Part shown: one piece after another, positions 48,470 to 60,549 of the stretch
Numbering within the stretch: position 1 is the first letter of the stretch
Layout of the letters: the number at the start of each line of letters is the position of its first letter
NCBI GenBank assembly: GCA_963693315.1
Contig: OY856187.1
Location: 114,158,437 to 114,222,436 of the forward strand
Direction: 5' to 3'
From: Diogma glabrata
Taxonomy: Eukaryota; Arthropoda; Insecta; Diptera; Cylindrotomidae
DNA: 64,000 nucleotides
Program-made: the position numbers and the translations under genes
Notes under the pieces: generated by a model
Database searches by the model: none
What the model was told of the DNA's origin: nothing
Seen by the model: the letters and a program-made list of their open reading frames with translations, nothing else

Positions 48470-51400
48470 AGTATCACGTAAAATACAATAATATAAATGC
48501 ATTACATCTATTATATAGAAACGCAGGTGTGTGATTCCACAACAACAGGACTCGTGTCTTACCTTAACTTGTGAGTTTTGCCTGATCTTACACTTGATTG
48601 TCACTCAGGGTTCATGTAGATACGACCCAAATTAATGCAATCTTTCAAAATTAACTCATAAATTAACTAGTTGGCTGTAGTGTAGTTAGATTTGTAGAAA
48701 ATTACATACATATAAAATATAATAGCTGAATCATTTAACCTTATTTCTCCAAAAACTCAATCTAAAGATTTAAAAATAGTTTAAATATACTCTGGTTAAC
48801 TGGTAACAAAAATATGCTGTAGCAATTTAAACTGAATTTCATTCAGCAAAACATCCAATTGAAAATAAACTGACAAAGAAAGAAATTCATAAATATCTTT
48901 TCTGTTTTCCTTAAAATAATTGATTTGAAAAGGGGCTGTGGTTCATGACTGGACATTGTCTTATGAATCCCCAATTAAACAAAACAGTCTTAGGTTCTTC
49001 TGACAGATTCAAATTTTGCAAAACTAATCTTCTCCTACCAATAGTCACACCTCCAATAGGTGTAAATAAGTTTGTTGAAAATCTCACCATGAATTACAGC
49101 ATACAGCCAGTAATGGCATGGATGATGAGTATCTAGAAAAAAAAAACGAGAGTAAAGACCTGTTCACTTCAATGCTATTTGAACGGAACACTACTTTCTT
49201 CAAGACGTAGCTTTAGAACAGTTGTAAATAAAATGCCGTATAATAAATGTTGAAGTTTTCCGTTCTATCTTGTGTTTGTGTTTAAGTCTTGATCGATGTC
49301 TATATAAAATTATAAATTTAAAACGGTTTTAAAAACAAACATCAACAATTTTTGAAATCACAAACCAACACAACAAATTATATAAATCCCAAGAAAACTT
49401 TTTCATATATTTCTTAACTTCGTACAACATCAAAGGTAAGAATCAATCATAAACCTTTAATTTTTTTTAATTAAAAATAACATTAACACGAGGAAAAGAA
49501 TTAAATCAAAACGAATAATAACAATAATTTCAATAAAACAAAATAGAAATTTAGGACATTCCAAACGTTCATTGAACTAACCTGCTGTCTTATTTTTTTT
49601 ATTCATTATGAACGTATTTTTGATACAAACGAAAAACTATAATAAAAAAAAAAACTTCCGCAAAGTAAAATTTTGGTTTTTTATATCAAGAAAAAAATAT
49701 AAATCGGCATAAAGTCAATAACCTTCAACTTAATATAATAATAAAAAAAACGAAAAAAAATTAAAATGGAAAAAAATAATTGTGAGACCTAATTTCGTTA
49801 ATTTTTTTTCTTCTTATTTATTGTAATAAAAAAATTTCTCTTCTTAGAGTTTCTATAAAAGTAAATTTCATACAGTAAAACATAAAACAGGTGACTTGCG
49901 AATCTTATTGATATGAAAAACAACAAGTATGCTGTTTTGTGATTAGTTAGATTTAATATTTCTGATGGATTACTGTAGTTTGCGAATTTTTTATTGTTTG
50001 GTTTATTTAAAAAGAACGCAAAATTTTATATGGGTTTTTTTCAAATGCTAAAATAACAATGGAAAATTGAATAAATCAAACCGTTTACGGGAAATTTCGG
50101 GATTTTATAATACTAATGCTTAATCATCATGAAACAAAAACAGAGTTTAACGACACAAATTCGAAGATTTGAAACAGTGAATTTGAAATGTGAAAATGGT
50201 AATTTGAATGTGGACGTTGAATTTGGCAATGGCGGTGGATTGACTGACTTAACCACTATAGTTCTGTAAGAAAAGTCAGATATATAGTTTAATTTTTTGA
50301 AGTGAAAACTTCTTTTGGCGCACCACACACAGATTTTTCCGTAGGTAGTAAGTTAGGCTGATCCGTCATGCTCTGAGGTGAAAGAAAAAAAATAAAATAA
50401 ATAATAATCTATCTATCATTTCTTAACGTTTCAAATTGCGTTTTTTGATATCGTGCTCGACTGATGTGCTGTAGGTAGTGAGTTCAATCCCTGGTGTGGT
50501 ACATATTTTTTTATTATTTTTTTTTTTAATTTTTATTATATACCATTAAAATTATTTTTTTTTTATATATGAATTCATAAAAATAATAAAAACTTCTTTA
50601 TACGAATTTTAAAAAATTGATCTATAACGCAGTTTTTTAAAGTTATATTGCTACTTTTTATTGCAATTTGCATTCGAGTCATCATGGTAAATAAATATTG
50701 AATATATATAAAATTGAAAGTATGTCTGTTTGTCCTTTATGCATTAATGCATTAATCATCATGAAAATTTGGAAAGTTGTTTTGTACACTTAATTTGCTT
50801 TTTATTTAACTATCGTTTTAAACGGTAGTTTGCTTTGATCAATGTTTTTTTTATTGAACATAATTTTTATGAAATTAAAAATAACGTAAGAAAGATAGTA
50901 TAACCTGAAGGTTGAAACAATTACATTGGTATATCAAAATTATATGTATTGGAATTTTATCATCTTCACTAAATATGTTGTCGGTTTGAAATTGTATGTA
51001 ATACATGTTTCTAAAATTAAGAGAAGACTTAAGACTTGTAACTTGATACTTGATAAAATCGATTATATCGATTTAAAGCTCACAATTACGAGACGGAAAT
51101 CGCATAAATTCTATACAAAGAAGCATAGCTTATGTATGATTAAACATGGATGGCAATCATAATAAATAAAATAATTAAAAATGGTGGCACTTAGCCGATA
51201 GTGATTTGCAAACGGCAACAATGCGCATTAGTACCAATGAATTTGCTTAGCTTAATTAGAATTTGCTTAATTATTTGGTTTACATTGTGAGGTAAGTGTG
51301 TGTAGTTGGCGGTTTATCGTTCTGACTTGTTTCTTATTTATTCTACTAATACGATGCAAATACTACTAATACGATATCAATTAATTGCGATTGCCAATGA

Positions 51401-51965
51401 CGTTTTCACTTCTACCGTGCGGTTTTAAGCACACTCTCTGTTTTTTTTCCTTTTTAAGTATTTAACGTTTGCGATCAATTTTTTCAGATTTAATTTTAGA
51501 AAAGTTTATTACAATAATACAACAATGAAAATAATTTAATCATGTGTGGCAAACCAGAATGTGGGCTGGAAAATTATTGTGAGTCTTACAAAGCCCTATA
51601 AACTAAGTTTCCTGGTTTATTAAAGGTCGAAGTTATTGCTTTAGCTTTACCGTTTTCCTCGTCCAGATTGAGATCATATAGTTCAAAGGTTCAACACAAT
51701 TCTTCCATATACGAAACATGTTGTGAAATCCTTTTTAAATCGAAAGTAGGTGGACAGAATTGCTTTGAATCAAAATGTGTATACCGAAAATTTGTTTACC
51801 AAATTTTATGAAAGTTAAAGCTTGAAGTTATGGTTGTTATGTTTGGGTAGACTCTGTCACTTTGTTCGAAAAGTGAAAGTTTATCAAATCTTTCTCATGT
51901 TGACTGAAACATTTTATAGCTGTTGGCTATAGTTTAGATAAAAGTCTTTAAAAAATGCAAAAAAA
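48470..51965. other. AT-rich intergenic DNA
   Basis: No gene supported. Near 50450-50510 a B-box-like GTGAGTTCAATCCCTGG is followed by GTGTGGTACAT and a T run, which may be the 3' half of another tRNA-like unit. Short frames (48945-49136, 50926-51162) have no recognisable family. Confidence 0.45.
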
Positions 51966-52047
51966 AAATTTTTTGACGCAATTAGACGTAATTTTTTGAC
52001 GCAATTAGACGTTTTGACTTTTTTGGACGTAACTATGACAACAAAAT

Positions 52048-52713
52048 ATATTGTAACGACTCTGCGTTGGTTCTGTTCGATTATTGAGCAAATACGACAG
52101 TAAAAAGACGGATCTTTGGTTAACGAAAGCTCAAACTTTATTTATCAGCAAATTACAGCAGCTTCCGATTTTAATTACAATAAATTCTAGGGTCTCCAAT
52201 TTATGTACGATAAATTTCACCGCTTTTCCACAATTTGAATCAATAATATTCGGAATCGTAAAATCTGTATTTACTATTCCACAAGGTTCAAATTCTTTCA
52301 CTATTAGTAACCAGGCTCAAGTACCACCTGATTATTCCTTATACTTGTGAATATTTATAAAGACTTTCAATTGCAAAATTAAAACTGACTCTCTGATATT
52401 TTGTTCGCTTATTTATATCCAAAAATAAATAAGTAGAAATTTCTGCTAATCCACTGTACTTTCTAGAAAACAATATTCGAAGTACGTACATCATGAATAG
52501 GCCACACCTCTTTTCATTAATGTAAACATTTGCATTAGCGAACCCATTCTATAACAAATTTAATTTGCATTAATTTATGCAAAATGTATTAGTTAACTCA
52601 TTCTTTAATTCATCTTTGCAATAGTTTGAATGTGGAAAACCTTTATGCAGAATGTATTGGTTATGTATGAGTAAATAAAATTAACCCATTCTGGACGAAG
52701 TTTATTACAATAT
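52048..52713 (+). mobile_element. Solo LTR (658 bp) with 4-bp target duplication
   Basis: Starts TGTAACGACTCTG at 52052 and ends TTTATTACA at 52709, flanked by ATAT on both sides (52048-52051 and 52710-52713). The empty site is seen in a related repeat at 43270-43300, which reads straight through AAAATATATGGTTAAAAAGTG. TG...CA ends, size and a 4-bp duplication fit an LTR retrotransposon; no internal region remains, so it is a recombined solo LTR. AATAAATAAG near 52425 may be its polyadenylation signal. An 88-codon frame (52084-52350) lies inside and is probably not a gene. Confidence 0.88.
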
Positions 52714-53300
52714 GGTTAAAAAGTGAAACTTTAAGGCCACAAATCATAGTAATAAAGTAAAACTTTAATATGTAGGCGAGTAAAAGATTTAATTTGCTTC
52801 ATATGTTGTTAGTTGAAATTCCTATTTTGTAAAAAATATTTGATTAAATATGTTGGATATTTAACAATCTGTGCAGAAGGTATCAAGTAACTGTCTACAA
52901 AAAGTAAAAAGTCAGTCAACTTTTAGGACTTTTAAGGAAACAAAAAAATGATTCTTTAGTTTTCCTTGAATAAATTGTTGCACATATTTTTATAAATGGG
53001 AAAAAAGAAATTTTATCATACAATTTTATTAAATTTGGAAAGATTAATTAAAAAAAGGAGCATGTTACCCCACCCCGCCGTCTATTTATATGTATGTAAA
53101 CTTAATTAAAATAAAACGCTTTGCAAATTTCTGTGTATATGGGACGGGGGTGCCACATTGACGTAAGCCAAAACTGATCACCGTATTCTAACTAGGGTTG
53201 GAAAAGGACCGTTTTATAATATTATGTAGATTTTTTTCAATTTTAGATATTAAATTTCGTTTCGTTTAGATACACATTTTCGAGCTTTTTGATGATATAA
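52714..53300. other. Family D remainder and intergenic DNA
   Basis: 52714-52800 completes the family D repeat after the LTR. The rest, including a GC-richer patch near 53065-53160, holds no recognisable gene. Confidence 0.5.
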
Positions 53301-53314
53301 ATTGTTCGAAAAAA

Positions 53315-53640
53315 TAATGAACAATTAGAATTTTAATCGGACTAAAAATCTTTAAAATTAAATATGTCAAGAACACGAACTAACGCCTCTTTGTAAATTT
53401 GATATATTTTAAAGTAAAGTTAGAGCTATATTTAAAAAAAAAGTTAAAATTTAATTGATGTTTAAATTTTTTGTTAATGGAAGTTTGAGAAAATGTAGAA
53501 AAATTCGAATTTCAGTCGTACTAAAAATCTTTAAAATTAAATATCTCAGGAACAAAAATTAATGCCGCTTTGTTAATTTGATATATTTTAGAATAAGGAT
53601 GGAACTATTTTTAGAAAAAAATTTAATTAAATTCCAATTG
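53315..53640 (+). repeat. ~187-bp direct duplication
   Basis: ACTAAAAATCTTTAAAATTAAATAT followed by CTTTGTAAATTTGATATATTTTA occurs near 53340 and near 53521. Confidence 0.8.
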
Positions 53641-54209
53641 ATCTTCGACCCTAGCGCCATCTTTAAAAAAGTTTTTTTAATATTTTTATTTAAAAATTGA
53701 CTATAAAAACAATTTTTTTTCACAGGACTAACTAATCATCTATCAAACAAAAAAAGTTTTATGAAATCGGTATAGCCGTTCTTGAGTAATTTAATTGCAA
53801 AGTTACATCAGATTGGCAGAATTTTCATTTTTCATGTATGTTGGGGCTTGGGGCTCCTATGCTCAAACTAAGCACTTTAAAAATTTTTTAAAATAAGTTT
53901 TATTTTTTATTTTGACCATACTACTTACATGTGAAGTTTCAGGAAAATCAAAAATGGTCAAGTTCAAATTTCGACTTTTTCACCTGCGTAGATCACATTT
54001 TTCATCTATATGTACATATTAAATTATATTTAGCAATAATTTAATTATATTAATAATATAATAAAGAACTTCTAAATTGGGATTCACCAAAAAACTCCTT
54101 TTAAAAATCCAGAAAAACAAGAACTGAAAATCTATTTTTGTTTTTATTAATTTGAACGAAAAACATCGCCTGCTACAATTAAAATTTTGAAAATTTTTAT
54201 TTTTTGTGT

Positions 54210-54382
54210 GGCGAACACGCCTTCTAAGATAAAACTATATTTCATTCTCTTCGAAGAAAAAAGGACTACAACGAATTATCATAACCACGAAGAAGTATCG
54301 ACAGTTAAAACAAAGCCTACAGTTTTAATATCATAGTTTGTATAAATGAAAAATAAAATTTCTGACAGTAAAAAAATTATCT
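54210..54382 (+). repeat. Dispersed repeat family E, copy 2
   Basis: Matches 48270-48465 (see that entry). Confidence 0.75.
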
Positions 54383-54910
54383 TCAAAATCCTGCGATCAG
54401 AAACTCGCCCAAAATTTCACCTTCCTAGATCAAACTTGTGTTGGAACGGAACTTACGAAAAGGCGTTTTTCAGCAAACGGCTGTAAAAAACTTTACCGCC
54501 ACTATGGAGAAGGTTTAAGTCTTGATTTTTTGCGTATAATGCTATTTTTCTCTTTTTTCATGGCGTCAGAAAAAGTAACTCATATTTTTACGGCGACAAA
54601 ACAAGTGTCCCCATTCTTCCATATTTTTACGGCGACAGCAAAAGCAACATTGTTATGAATAATAACAGATAATAAATAATAGAGTTTTTCGATTGAATTC
54701 TCAAGACACTACTATTTTATTAAGTATGGTAAGTTTTTATAGATATCCATTTTACATACACATACTCAATGCCAATCTATTATGATCCAGGCGATCGGGT
54801 GATTTTTTTATATGAAAACTTGTGAGTAGTTAAACTCAAATAACTGGATTAATAATAGGAATATTTCAATTCTGAAACCAGTTTTGGATTTCTCTAATTA
54901 AACGTTAAGG

Positions 54911-55341
54911 CTGTATTCTAAACGACGACTTATTTGAAACTTATTTATGTAGACTTACTTATTTACCGCCATTTTAAATAAGTATTTAAAAGCTATTCTT
55001 AATGATTTAGCTTTCTTATTTTGACAGCAACAAAAAGCAAATTCGAAAATAAATTTAATTAGAACGATTTATTTAATTTGATCAATTAAAGAGTTTACAA
55101 AACTTCTTTTTTTTCATTTTAAATTACTACATTATTTTATTAGGGATCGAAAAAGAAATTTTATTGCTTAAAACCATTTTGTAAACAAACATAAAAATAT
55201 TTGACACTGTCATATCGAATTAGATTTTTCTATGAAAAAAAAATTTCAAATAAGTCACCTATTTAGGTTACTTATTCAAATAAGTAAGTCTCCACAAATA
55301 AGTTTCAAATAAGTTTTGGTTTTGAAAACCGCCTAATACAG
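54911..55341. mobile_element. TIR MITE, 431 bp
   Basis: Begins CTGTATT and ends AATACAG. Subterminal ACTTATTTGAAACTTATTT and AGACTTACTTATTT are inverted at the other end. The homologous right edge of the complex at 59115-59135 lacks this piece, giving a natural empty site. No open frame. Confidence 0.85.
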
Positions 55342-55344
55342 AAA

Positions 55345-55450
55345 AAAAATTACGTGTTTCGTGGCGGTATCGAACCCCAGTCGTCAGTAACACAAATTCG
55401 ATACCTTGTGTTATACACGTTTTATCAACTGAGCCATTCAATTGGCATTT
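55345..55450 (-). mobile_element. tRNA-like (SINE-type) unit, minus strand
   Basis: On the minus strand: A-box-like GGCTCAGTTGATA, a long hairpin with TAACACAA/TTGTGTTA, B-box GGGGTTCGATACC, then CACGAAACACG. Near-identical to 59010-59105. Confidence 0.65.
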
Positions 55451-55593
55451 TTATGGAAATTTTTAGATGGTGAATTGAAACGTCATCAACAATTACATTG
55501 AAATCAACTATTTCACAAGGAAATTACCGCTGTTAACGAGATGATACTAAATTAATTATTTCTAATTAATTGTCTATCTAATTTTATAGAGTT

Positions 55594-58500
55594 ACTGCGG
55601 TTTTGAAAAAACATAAGTATTGCATTCATGAGTAGTGTTTCCAATCCGGTTTAAGCCGGATTGAAATTATCCGGATAATGCGTAAAAATCTTGCTATCCG
55701 ATATCCGGTTAATTCTCAAAAAATATCCGGATAACTAAATTAAAGCAAAAAAAATAGTTCGCGCTATTTACCTTTTTAAAAATTTTTATCAGCTAAGTAC
55801 TACTAATTTTTCCATAATAGACGATTTCGTTTTGTTGATCTAAGAATTATCATTCTAGCAATTGTTTTGTATTTGAATTTTTAGAAGTGTAATTTAGACT
55901 GACTTCCAATTGAATGCTAAATAGTGTCCGCAATACTAAAATGATTTAGCACATTTTCAAGTTGACTAAATCCAATACTTGCATTGTAGACTTATTTGAG
56001 CTGACAGTTAAACATTAACTTCAAGTTTAATTTCAAAATTGTTAAGAATTTTAAATTCTATTATAAAATTTAAAGTTTTTGTATTATTAAATATCAAAAC
56101 AATATATTATTGAATATTGTGTATCAAATCAGTTTTTGGTCATCTTCCGTTAGAGAAAATTTGATGTTTGAAACTATAAATTATTTTCTAGTTTTTAATG
56201 CAAACAACTCAATAACAATTATATGATTTTTGTCACCGGCGTTCAAATTATAATTATTTAGAAGAAATAAATTGGAACGATATCATGCTAAATTTTTAAA
56301 TTTAGCACGATTTAGAATTTGGAGACCATTTAGCATTCTATTGGAATGCAGTTTTATATATACAAACAAAAAACAGTATTTTTCCGTGTCATAATTAACA
56401 GTTCAATTTTGAGTAATTTATAAATATTTAAAGTTAATCACATTAAGACACTCTATTAACAAAAGGAAAAATGTTGAGCTAGTTTCATTAATGATGTTGT
56501 TGCAGGATTCAACATTATCCCGAAATGATAATTTTAACGATTTTTGCTATGTTTCTAAAACATCAGCTATCATTTATGCAAAAAAGTTATTAAAAAGAGT
56601 GTTTCCGGATACCCAAACATCCGAAAATATTTAGTTAATAATGGCGGATCAATAAGATAAGGAAAGGAAAATTCTCCAAATCCGACCGAACTCACCGAAT
56701 GTACATTAGTCAAGGAATTGAAAAATACGATTTCACCAATCGAAAATAGTAAAGTTATTCGTTCAAATAATTATTCATTACCAGACAAGGAATTTAATTT
56801 ATATAGCGCATGTAAAACACTCATTCCTACCCTAGAAAAGCTAATAAAAACTAGAAATCGTTTGCAGTTTCCAATGTTAAACGCTCTTGTATTTTTTAAA
56901 TATTATTTTTCAGATGAAAATAAATTTTGATTGCTTTTGATTTGATTTTGATTTTTTTAAACTATTGTTTTTATTAAAGGCATTATCCGGATTATTATCC
57001 GGATATCCGGATAACTACTTTACATACTATTCGATATCCGGATAGTTCAAATCACGGATAATTGGAAACACTATTCATGAGCCAAAAGAGAAATTCTTAC
57101 CCACTCTTTTTTTGGCATTTCTCGACGTTTTAGGACCTACTGATTCCAAAAAATCAAAAGAAAAATGTTTGTCTGTCTGCCGGTCGTCTCAACCGACGAA
57201 ATCTTGAAAACGGCTGAAGGGATTTCAAAAATTTTTGTTTTTAAAAATAGGTATACTCAATGGAAAGAACCGAAAGGACGATGTATTCGAAAGCTGTCCT
57301 AGAAGTGTGTCAAAAATATCGTCAAGTGTGTCGAAACATTTGCATATTTTTTGCTTATAAAACGTTCATTATAAGTGATTAGGAGTAGGAACATTGAATT
57401 TGGAGAAACCTTGAAGGTTGGGAATTGGTATGTGAGACTAAAATCTAGATTATTGCATTATAAGTTTGTCAAAAAAATATTGCCAAGTGTGTCAAACGAA
57501 TGATTTTCATTTTTTTTACACAATTTTTTGGGAAAAAAAGAAATTAATTATTTGTATGACATGAAATTTTATTATTTTTATTGAGAATTTTTTTAATGGC
57601 ATTATAAGTTTGTCAAAAAAATGTTGTAAAGTGTGTCAAAAGAAAGATTTTACTTCGATTTATTTATTTTTTACCCAATTTTTTGGAAAAATAAAATAAA
57701 TTATTTGTATGACATGAAATTTTATTATTTATATACAGAATTATGGCATTATAAGTTTGACAGAAAAATAATGTCAAGTGTGTCAAATGAATCATTTTCA
57801 TTTATTTTATTAGAATAATAAAATTAGTTATTTGTGTGAAATGAAATAATAATAATTTATTGAGCATTTCATTGCATTATAAGTTTGTCAAAAAAATATT
57901 GTCAGTATGTCAAAAAATGATTTCATTTATTTTTTTAGCCAATTTTTGGGAAAAAAAAATTTAGCTGTTGTATGACGTAGTAAGTGTAACATTTTTCTTT
58001 CCAAATTTTTTGGAAAAAAATAAAATTATTTGTTTGAAATGAAATTTTATTATTATTATAGAGAATTATGGCATTATAAGTTTGTCAAAAAAATAATGTC
58101 AAGTGTGTCAAAAAATGATTTCATTTACTTTTTTAGCCAATTTTTTGGAAAAAAAAATGTAGCTGTTTTTATGACGTAAATGTAATTGAAAATGAAATTG
58201 GACATGTAAATTTTTGAATTTGTTATAGTTTTTGAAATATTTTTGAAATTTTGAAAAAGTTTGCATTTTTGATTTTGTAATAATTTTTGCAATATTTTTA
58301 GAATTTTGGAAAAAGTTTCAATTTTTGATTTTGTAAGAATTTTTGGAATATTTTTAGAATTTTTGAAAAATTTTAAATTTTTGATTTTATTATAATTTTT
58401 GGAATTTTGAAAAATTTTCAATTTTTGATTTTGTAATAATTTTTGCAATATATTTAGAATTTTGGAAAAAGTTTGAATTTTTAAGAATTTTTGGATTATT

Positions 58501-58934
58501 ATTGGAATTTAGAAAAAGTTTAAATATTTGATTTCATTCTAATTTTTGGAATATTTTTGGAATAAAAGTTTCAATTTTTGATTTTGTAATAATTTTTGCA
58601 ATATTTTTAGAATTTTGGAAAAGTTAAAATTTTTAAGAATTTTTGGAATATTATCGGAATTTAGAAAAAGTTTAAATATTTGATTTTATTCTAATTTTTG
58701 GAATATTTTTGGAATTTTGAAAAAGTTTGATTTTATTTAATTTAACAATATTTTTCGAATTTTGTAATAAATTTTTAGTTAGTTTTGTAATAAATTTTTA
58801 AACAGAGATAAAAAATACTTGTACTTTAACAAAGAGTTATGTTTGATATAAATCGCTGCCCAAATCTAAAATCCGTGTCCTCATAAAAGTTTTTTGCCGA
58901 AAACTACATCAAAATCCTTAACCCAGACCGAAGT
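55594..58934 (-). mobile_element. Family M copy split by a hAT insertion
   Basis: Its 3' terminus (ACTGCGGTTTTGAA..., degenerate ACTTCGGTCTGAAA) lies at 55594-55632, then the hAT element intervenes, then it resumes at 57074 and continues through the CGTCGGTTG-type block, the GACAAACTTATAATG block and the ~55-bp minisatellite (about 58190-58740), ending at AGACCGAAGT (58934). Three to four copies of the GTCAAAAAAATATTGTCAAGTGTGTCAAA unit occur, more than in other copies. Confidence 0.8.
55625..57081. mobile_element. hAT-family DNA transposon (non-autonomous), 8-bp TSD
   Basis: TAGTGTTTCCAAT at 55633 and its complement ATTGGAAACACTA ending at 57073 form the TIRs; the flanks are TTCATGAG at 55625-55632 and again at 57074-57081, a perfect 8-bp duplication, diagnostic of hAT. 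TATCCGGATA-type words are repeated near both ends (about 55668-55735 and 56985-57045), which would be subterminal transposase-binding repeats. The 1,441-bp length is too short for a complete hAT transposase and only a 70-codon frame (56718-56930) occurs inside. The uninterrupted site is visible in the family M copy at 22.6 kb (TTGGCTCATGAATGTAATAC). Confidence 0.95.
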
Positions 58935-59004
58935 CTTGATATCTCAGAGCTGTGAGATTTCAGCCCCTCCATATTTTACCATCTAAAAATTTCCATAAAC
59001 ATGT

Positions 59005-59215
59005 CAATTGAATAGCTCAGTTGATAAAACGTGCATAACACAAGGTATGAGAATTTGTGTTATTGACGACTGGTGTTCGATACCGCCATGAAACACGCAA
59101 AATTTTTTCTGATTAAAACACTTAACGTTTAATTAAATGAATCCAAATTTGGTATATTCCTATTATTCAGCCAGTTATTTGAGTTTAACTACTCACAAGC
59201 TTTCATTATAAATAA
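59005..59215 (+). mobile_element. tRNA-like (SINE-type) repeat
   Basis: A-box TAGCTCAGTTGA (59013-59024), perfect 9-bp stem ATAACACAA/TTGTGTTAT (59035-59043 with 59055-59063), B-box GGTGTTCGATACC (59072-59084), ATGAAACACGC, then a tail with CAGTTATTTGAGTTTAACTACTCACAAG. The stem is far longer than a tRNA anticodon stem, so this is a tRNA-derived repeat and not a tRNA gene. Confidence 0.65.
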
Positions 59216-59224
59216 TATTTGTTA

Positions 59225-59440
59225 TTTTATGAAACAAATTGTATAACTATGAAAACAAAAAATAAATATTTTGATTGGGTTATGAAATGTTGAATTATTG
59301 TATAACTATGACAACCAAAAATAACAAATATTTTGATTGGATTATGAATCGGATTATGAAGGTTGCTTTAATAAAAAAATTTTATTTTATACAATTTTAA
59401 ATGTTTCTTTTACTTTTTTGAACTATGACGATAATAAATT
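59225..59440 (+). repeat. Dispersed repeat family D, tandem partial copies
   Basis: ATAACTATGA(C/A)AAC(C/A)AAAAATAA..AAATATTTTGATTGG occurs twice (about 59242 and 59302), matching 43140-43190. Confidence 0.65.
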
Positions 59441-60097
59441 TTATTTATAAAAGTTTTGATGTATTAATTTCATATTTATAAAAATTTGAACGTTTGCCGA
59501 GAAAAATGTATTTAGTTCGGAGCTAAAGTGACTTTATGTGTTTCGTTTATAATTGCCAAACTAAGGACTAAACACAAAAAGTAGCACTTTAGCTCCTAAT
59601 TAAATGATATACTATTTTGCGAAAAATGAAGATATGATCTTTGAAAATTCACGTTTTTCTGAGAATATTCAAACGAGCATATCATTAAAAGTAATAAATT
59701 CACGGACTTAAGCACGGACTTTTTTTTTGGGAACTTTAATTCTCTACGATAAACTGTTCTACAAAAGACGTTTTGCGCCGAAACATCGTTTGCCCCATAT
59801 AATTATTATATGAGAAACAAACTCGGTTTTCGCCGTTCACATGTTTGATCTAGGATCTGATCAACTGTTGATTTGTAGATGGATATCGGCCTATAACGTT
59901 TTAAAATAAATTGATTTGATTTGTATATTATACAAAAAATTAAACTTTTCACTTAATCATCCAGCACATCCAGCCAAAGTGGTAAGGCTTTGGTGCATTT
60001 TGAGGTTCCGTTGTCTATAATCCAACTTATGAAGATTGTCAATTTTAACAATTTTTTTAAGAAAAGGTTTAAGACCAACCATATGGGATTTGACAGC
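59441..60097. other. Intergenic DNA, nothing recognised
   Basis: No gene or shared repeat was seen. Confidence 0.4.
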
Positions 60098-60549
60098 TTA
60101 GTCTGATTCTCGCAATTGGATGAACATACCAGTTTCTAGGGCTACAGCTAGGAGGTATATTAAACAAATAGGAGGTATATGAAGCACTCGGTGACAGGTA
60201 AAAGTTGTGCCACTGAAATTTGTTCGAAGAAGTATGCAACAAGCCCAAGCGACTGTTACATTAAATGGGATTAACCACCACTTATAAAGTAGCCGCACGA
60301 AGCACAGGAGTACATTTAAAGATTTTAAACAGAACCATACAAAAGTCACATAGATTAGTATGTTTCTATCTGAGTATCCTTTCTATCTGACACCATCACA
60401 CCTAAGCTTGCTAGAAACTGTTGTGGACGACTAAGCAAGTTTGGTCGATAGATACGCAGATATGCAATAGTTGTTAAGGTTATATAGAACGTTACAAAAC
60501 ATGCATCACTGCATATAATGGCAATAATTGAAAATCTAATCCTAATCAA
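60098..60549 (-). pseudogene. Possible multipass membrane protein fragment, frameshifted
   Basis: Two minus-strand frames abut: 60549-60355 (64 codons, beginning MIRIRFSIIAIICSDACF) and 60349-60098 (83 codons, containing YVTFVWFCLKSLNVLLCFV and HIPPICLIYLLAVALETGMF). Together they show about four hydrophobic segments separated by basic loops, and the region is noticeably less AT-rich than its surroundings. The second frame opens upstream of its ATG into GYSDRNILI, overlapping the end of the first, so one frame change would join them. Chemoreceptor-like or other transporter origin is possible but I recognise no signature. It may also be chance. Confidence 0.3.

Larger units (their letters stand above)
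54819..59215. mobile_element. Nested transposon complex with inverted tRNA-like ends
   Basis: The left edge (54819-54909 plus 55342-55472) is the reverse complement of the right edge (58981-59215). Inside, in order of likely arrival: a family M copy on minus (55594-58934), a MITE in the left edge (54911-55341), and a hAT element inside family M (55633-57073). The inverted match extends past the tRNA-like unit (ATCTAAAAATTTCCATAAA), so the edges are either fold-back arms or two opposed SINE insertions with shared flanks. Confidence 0.75.

Noticed and set aside
58125..58448. 107-codon frame with repeated KILQKLLQNQK-like words
   Set aside because: It lies in the family M minisatellite, and the same pattern arises in other copies in other frames.
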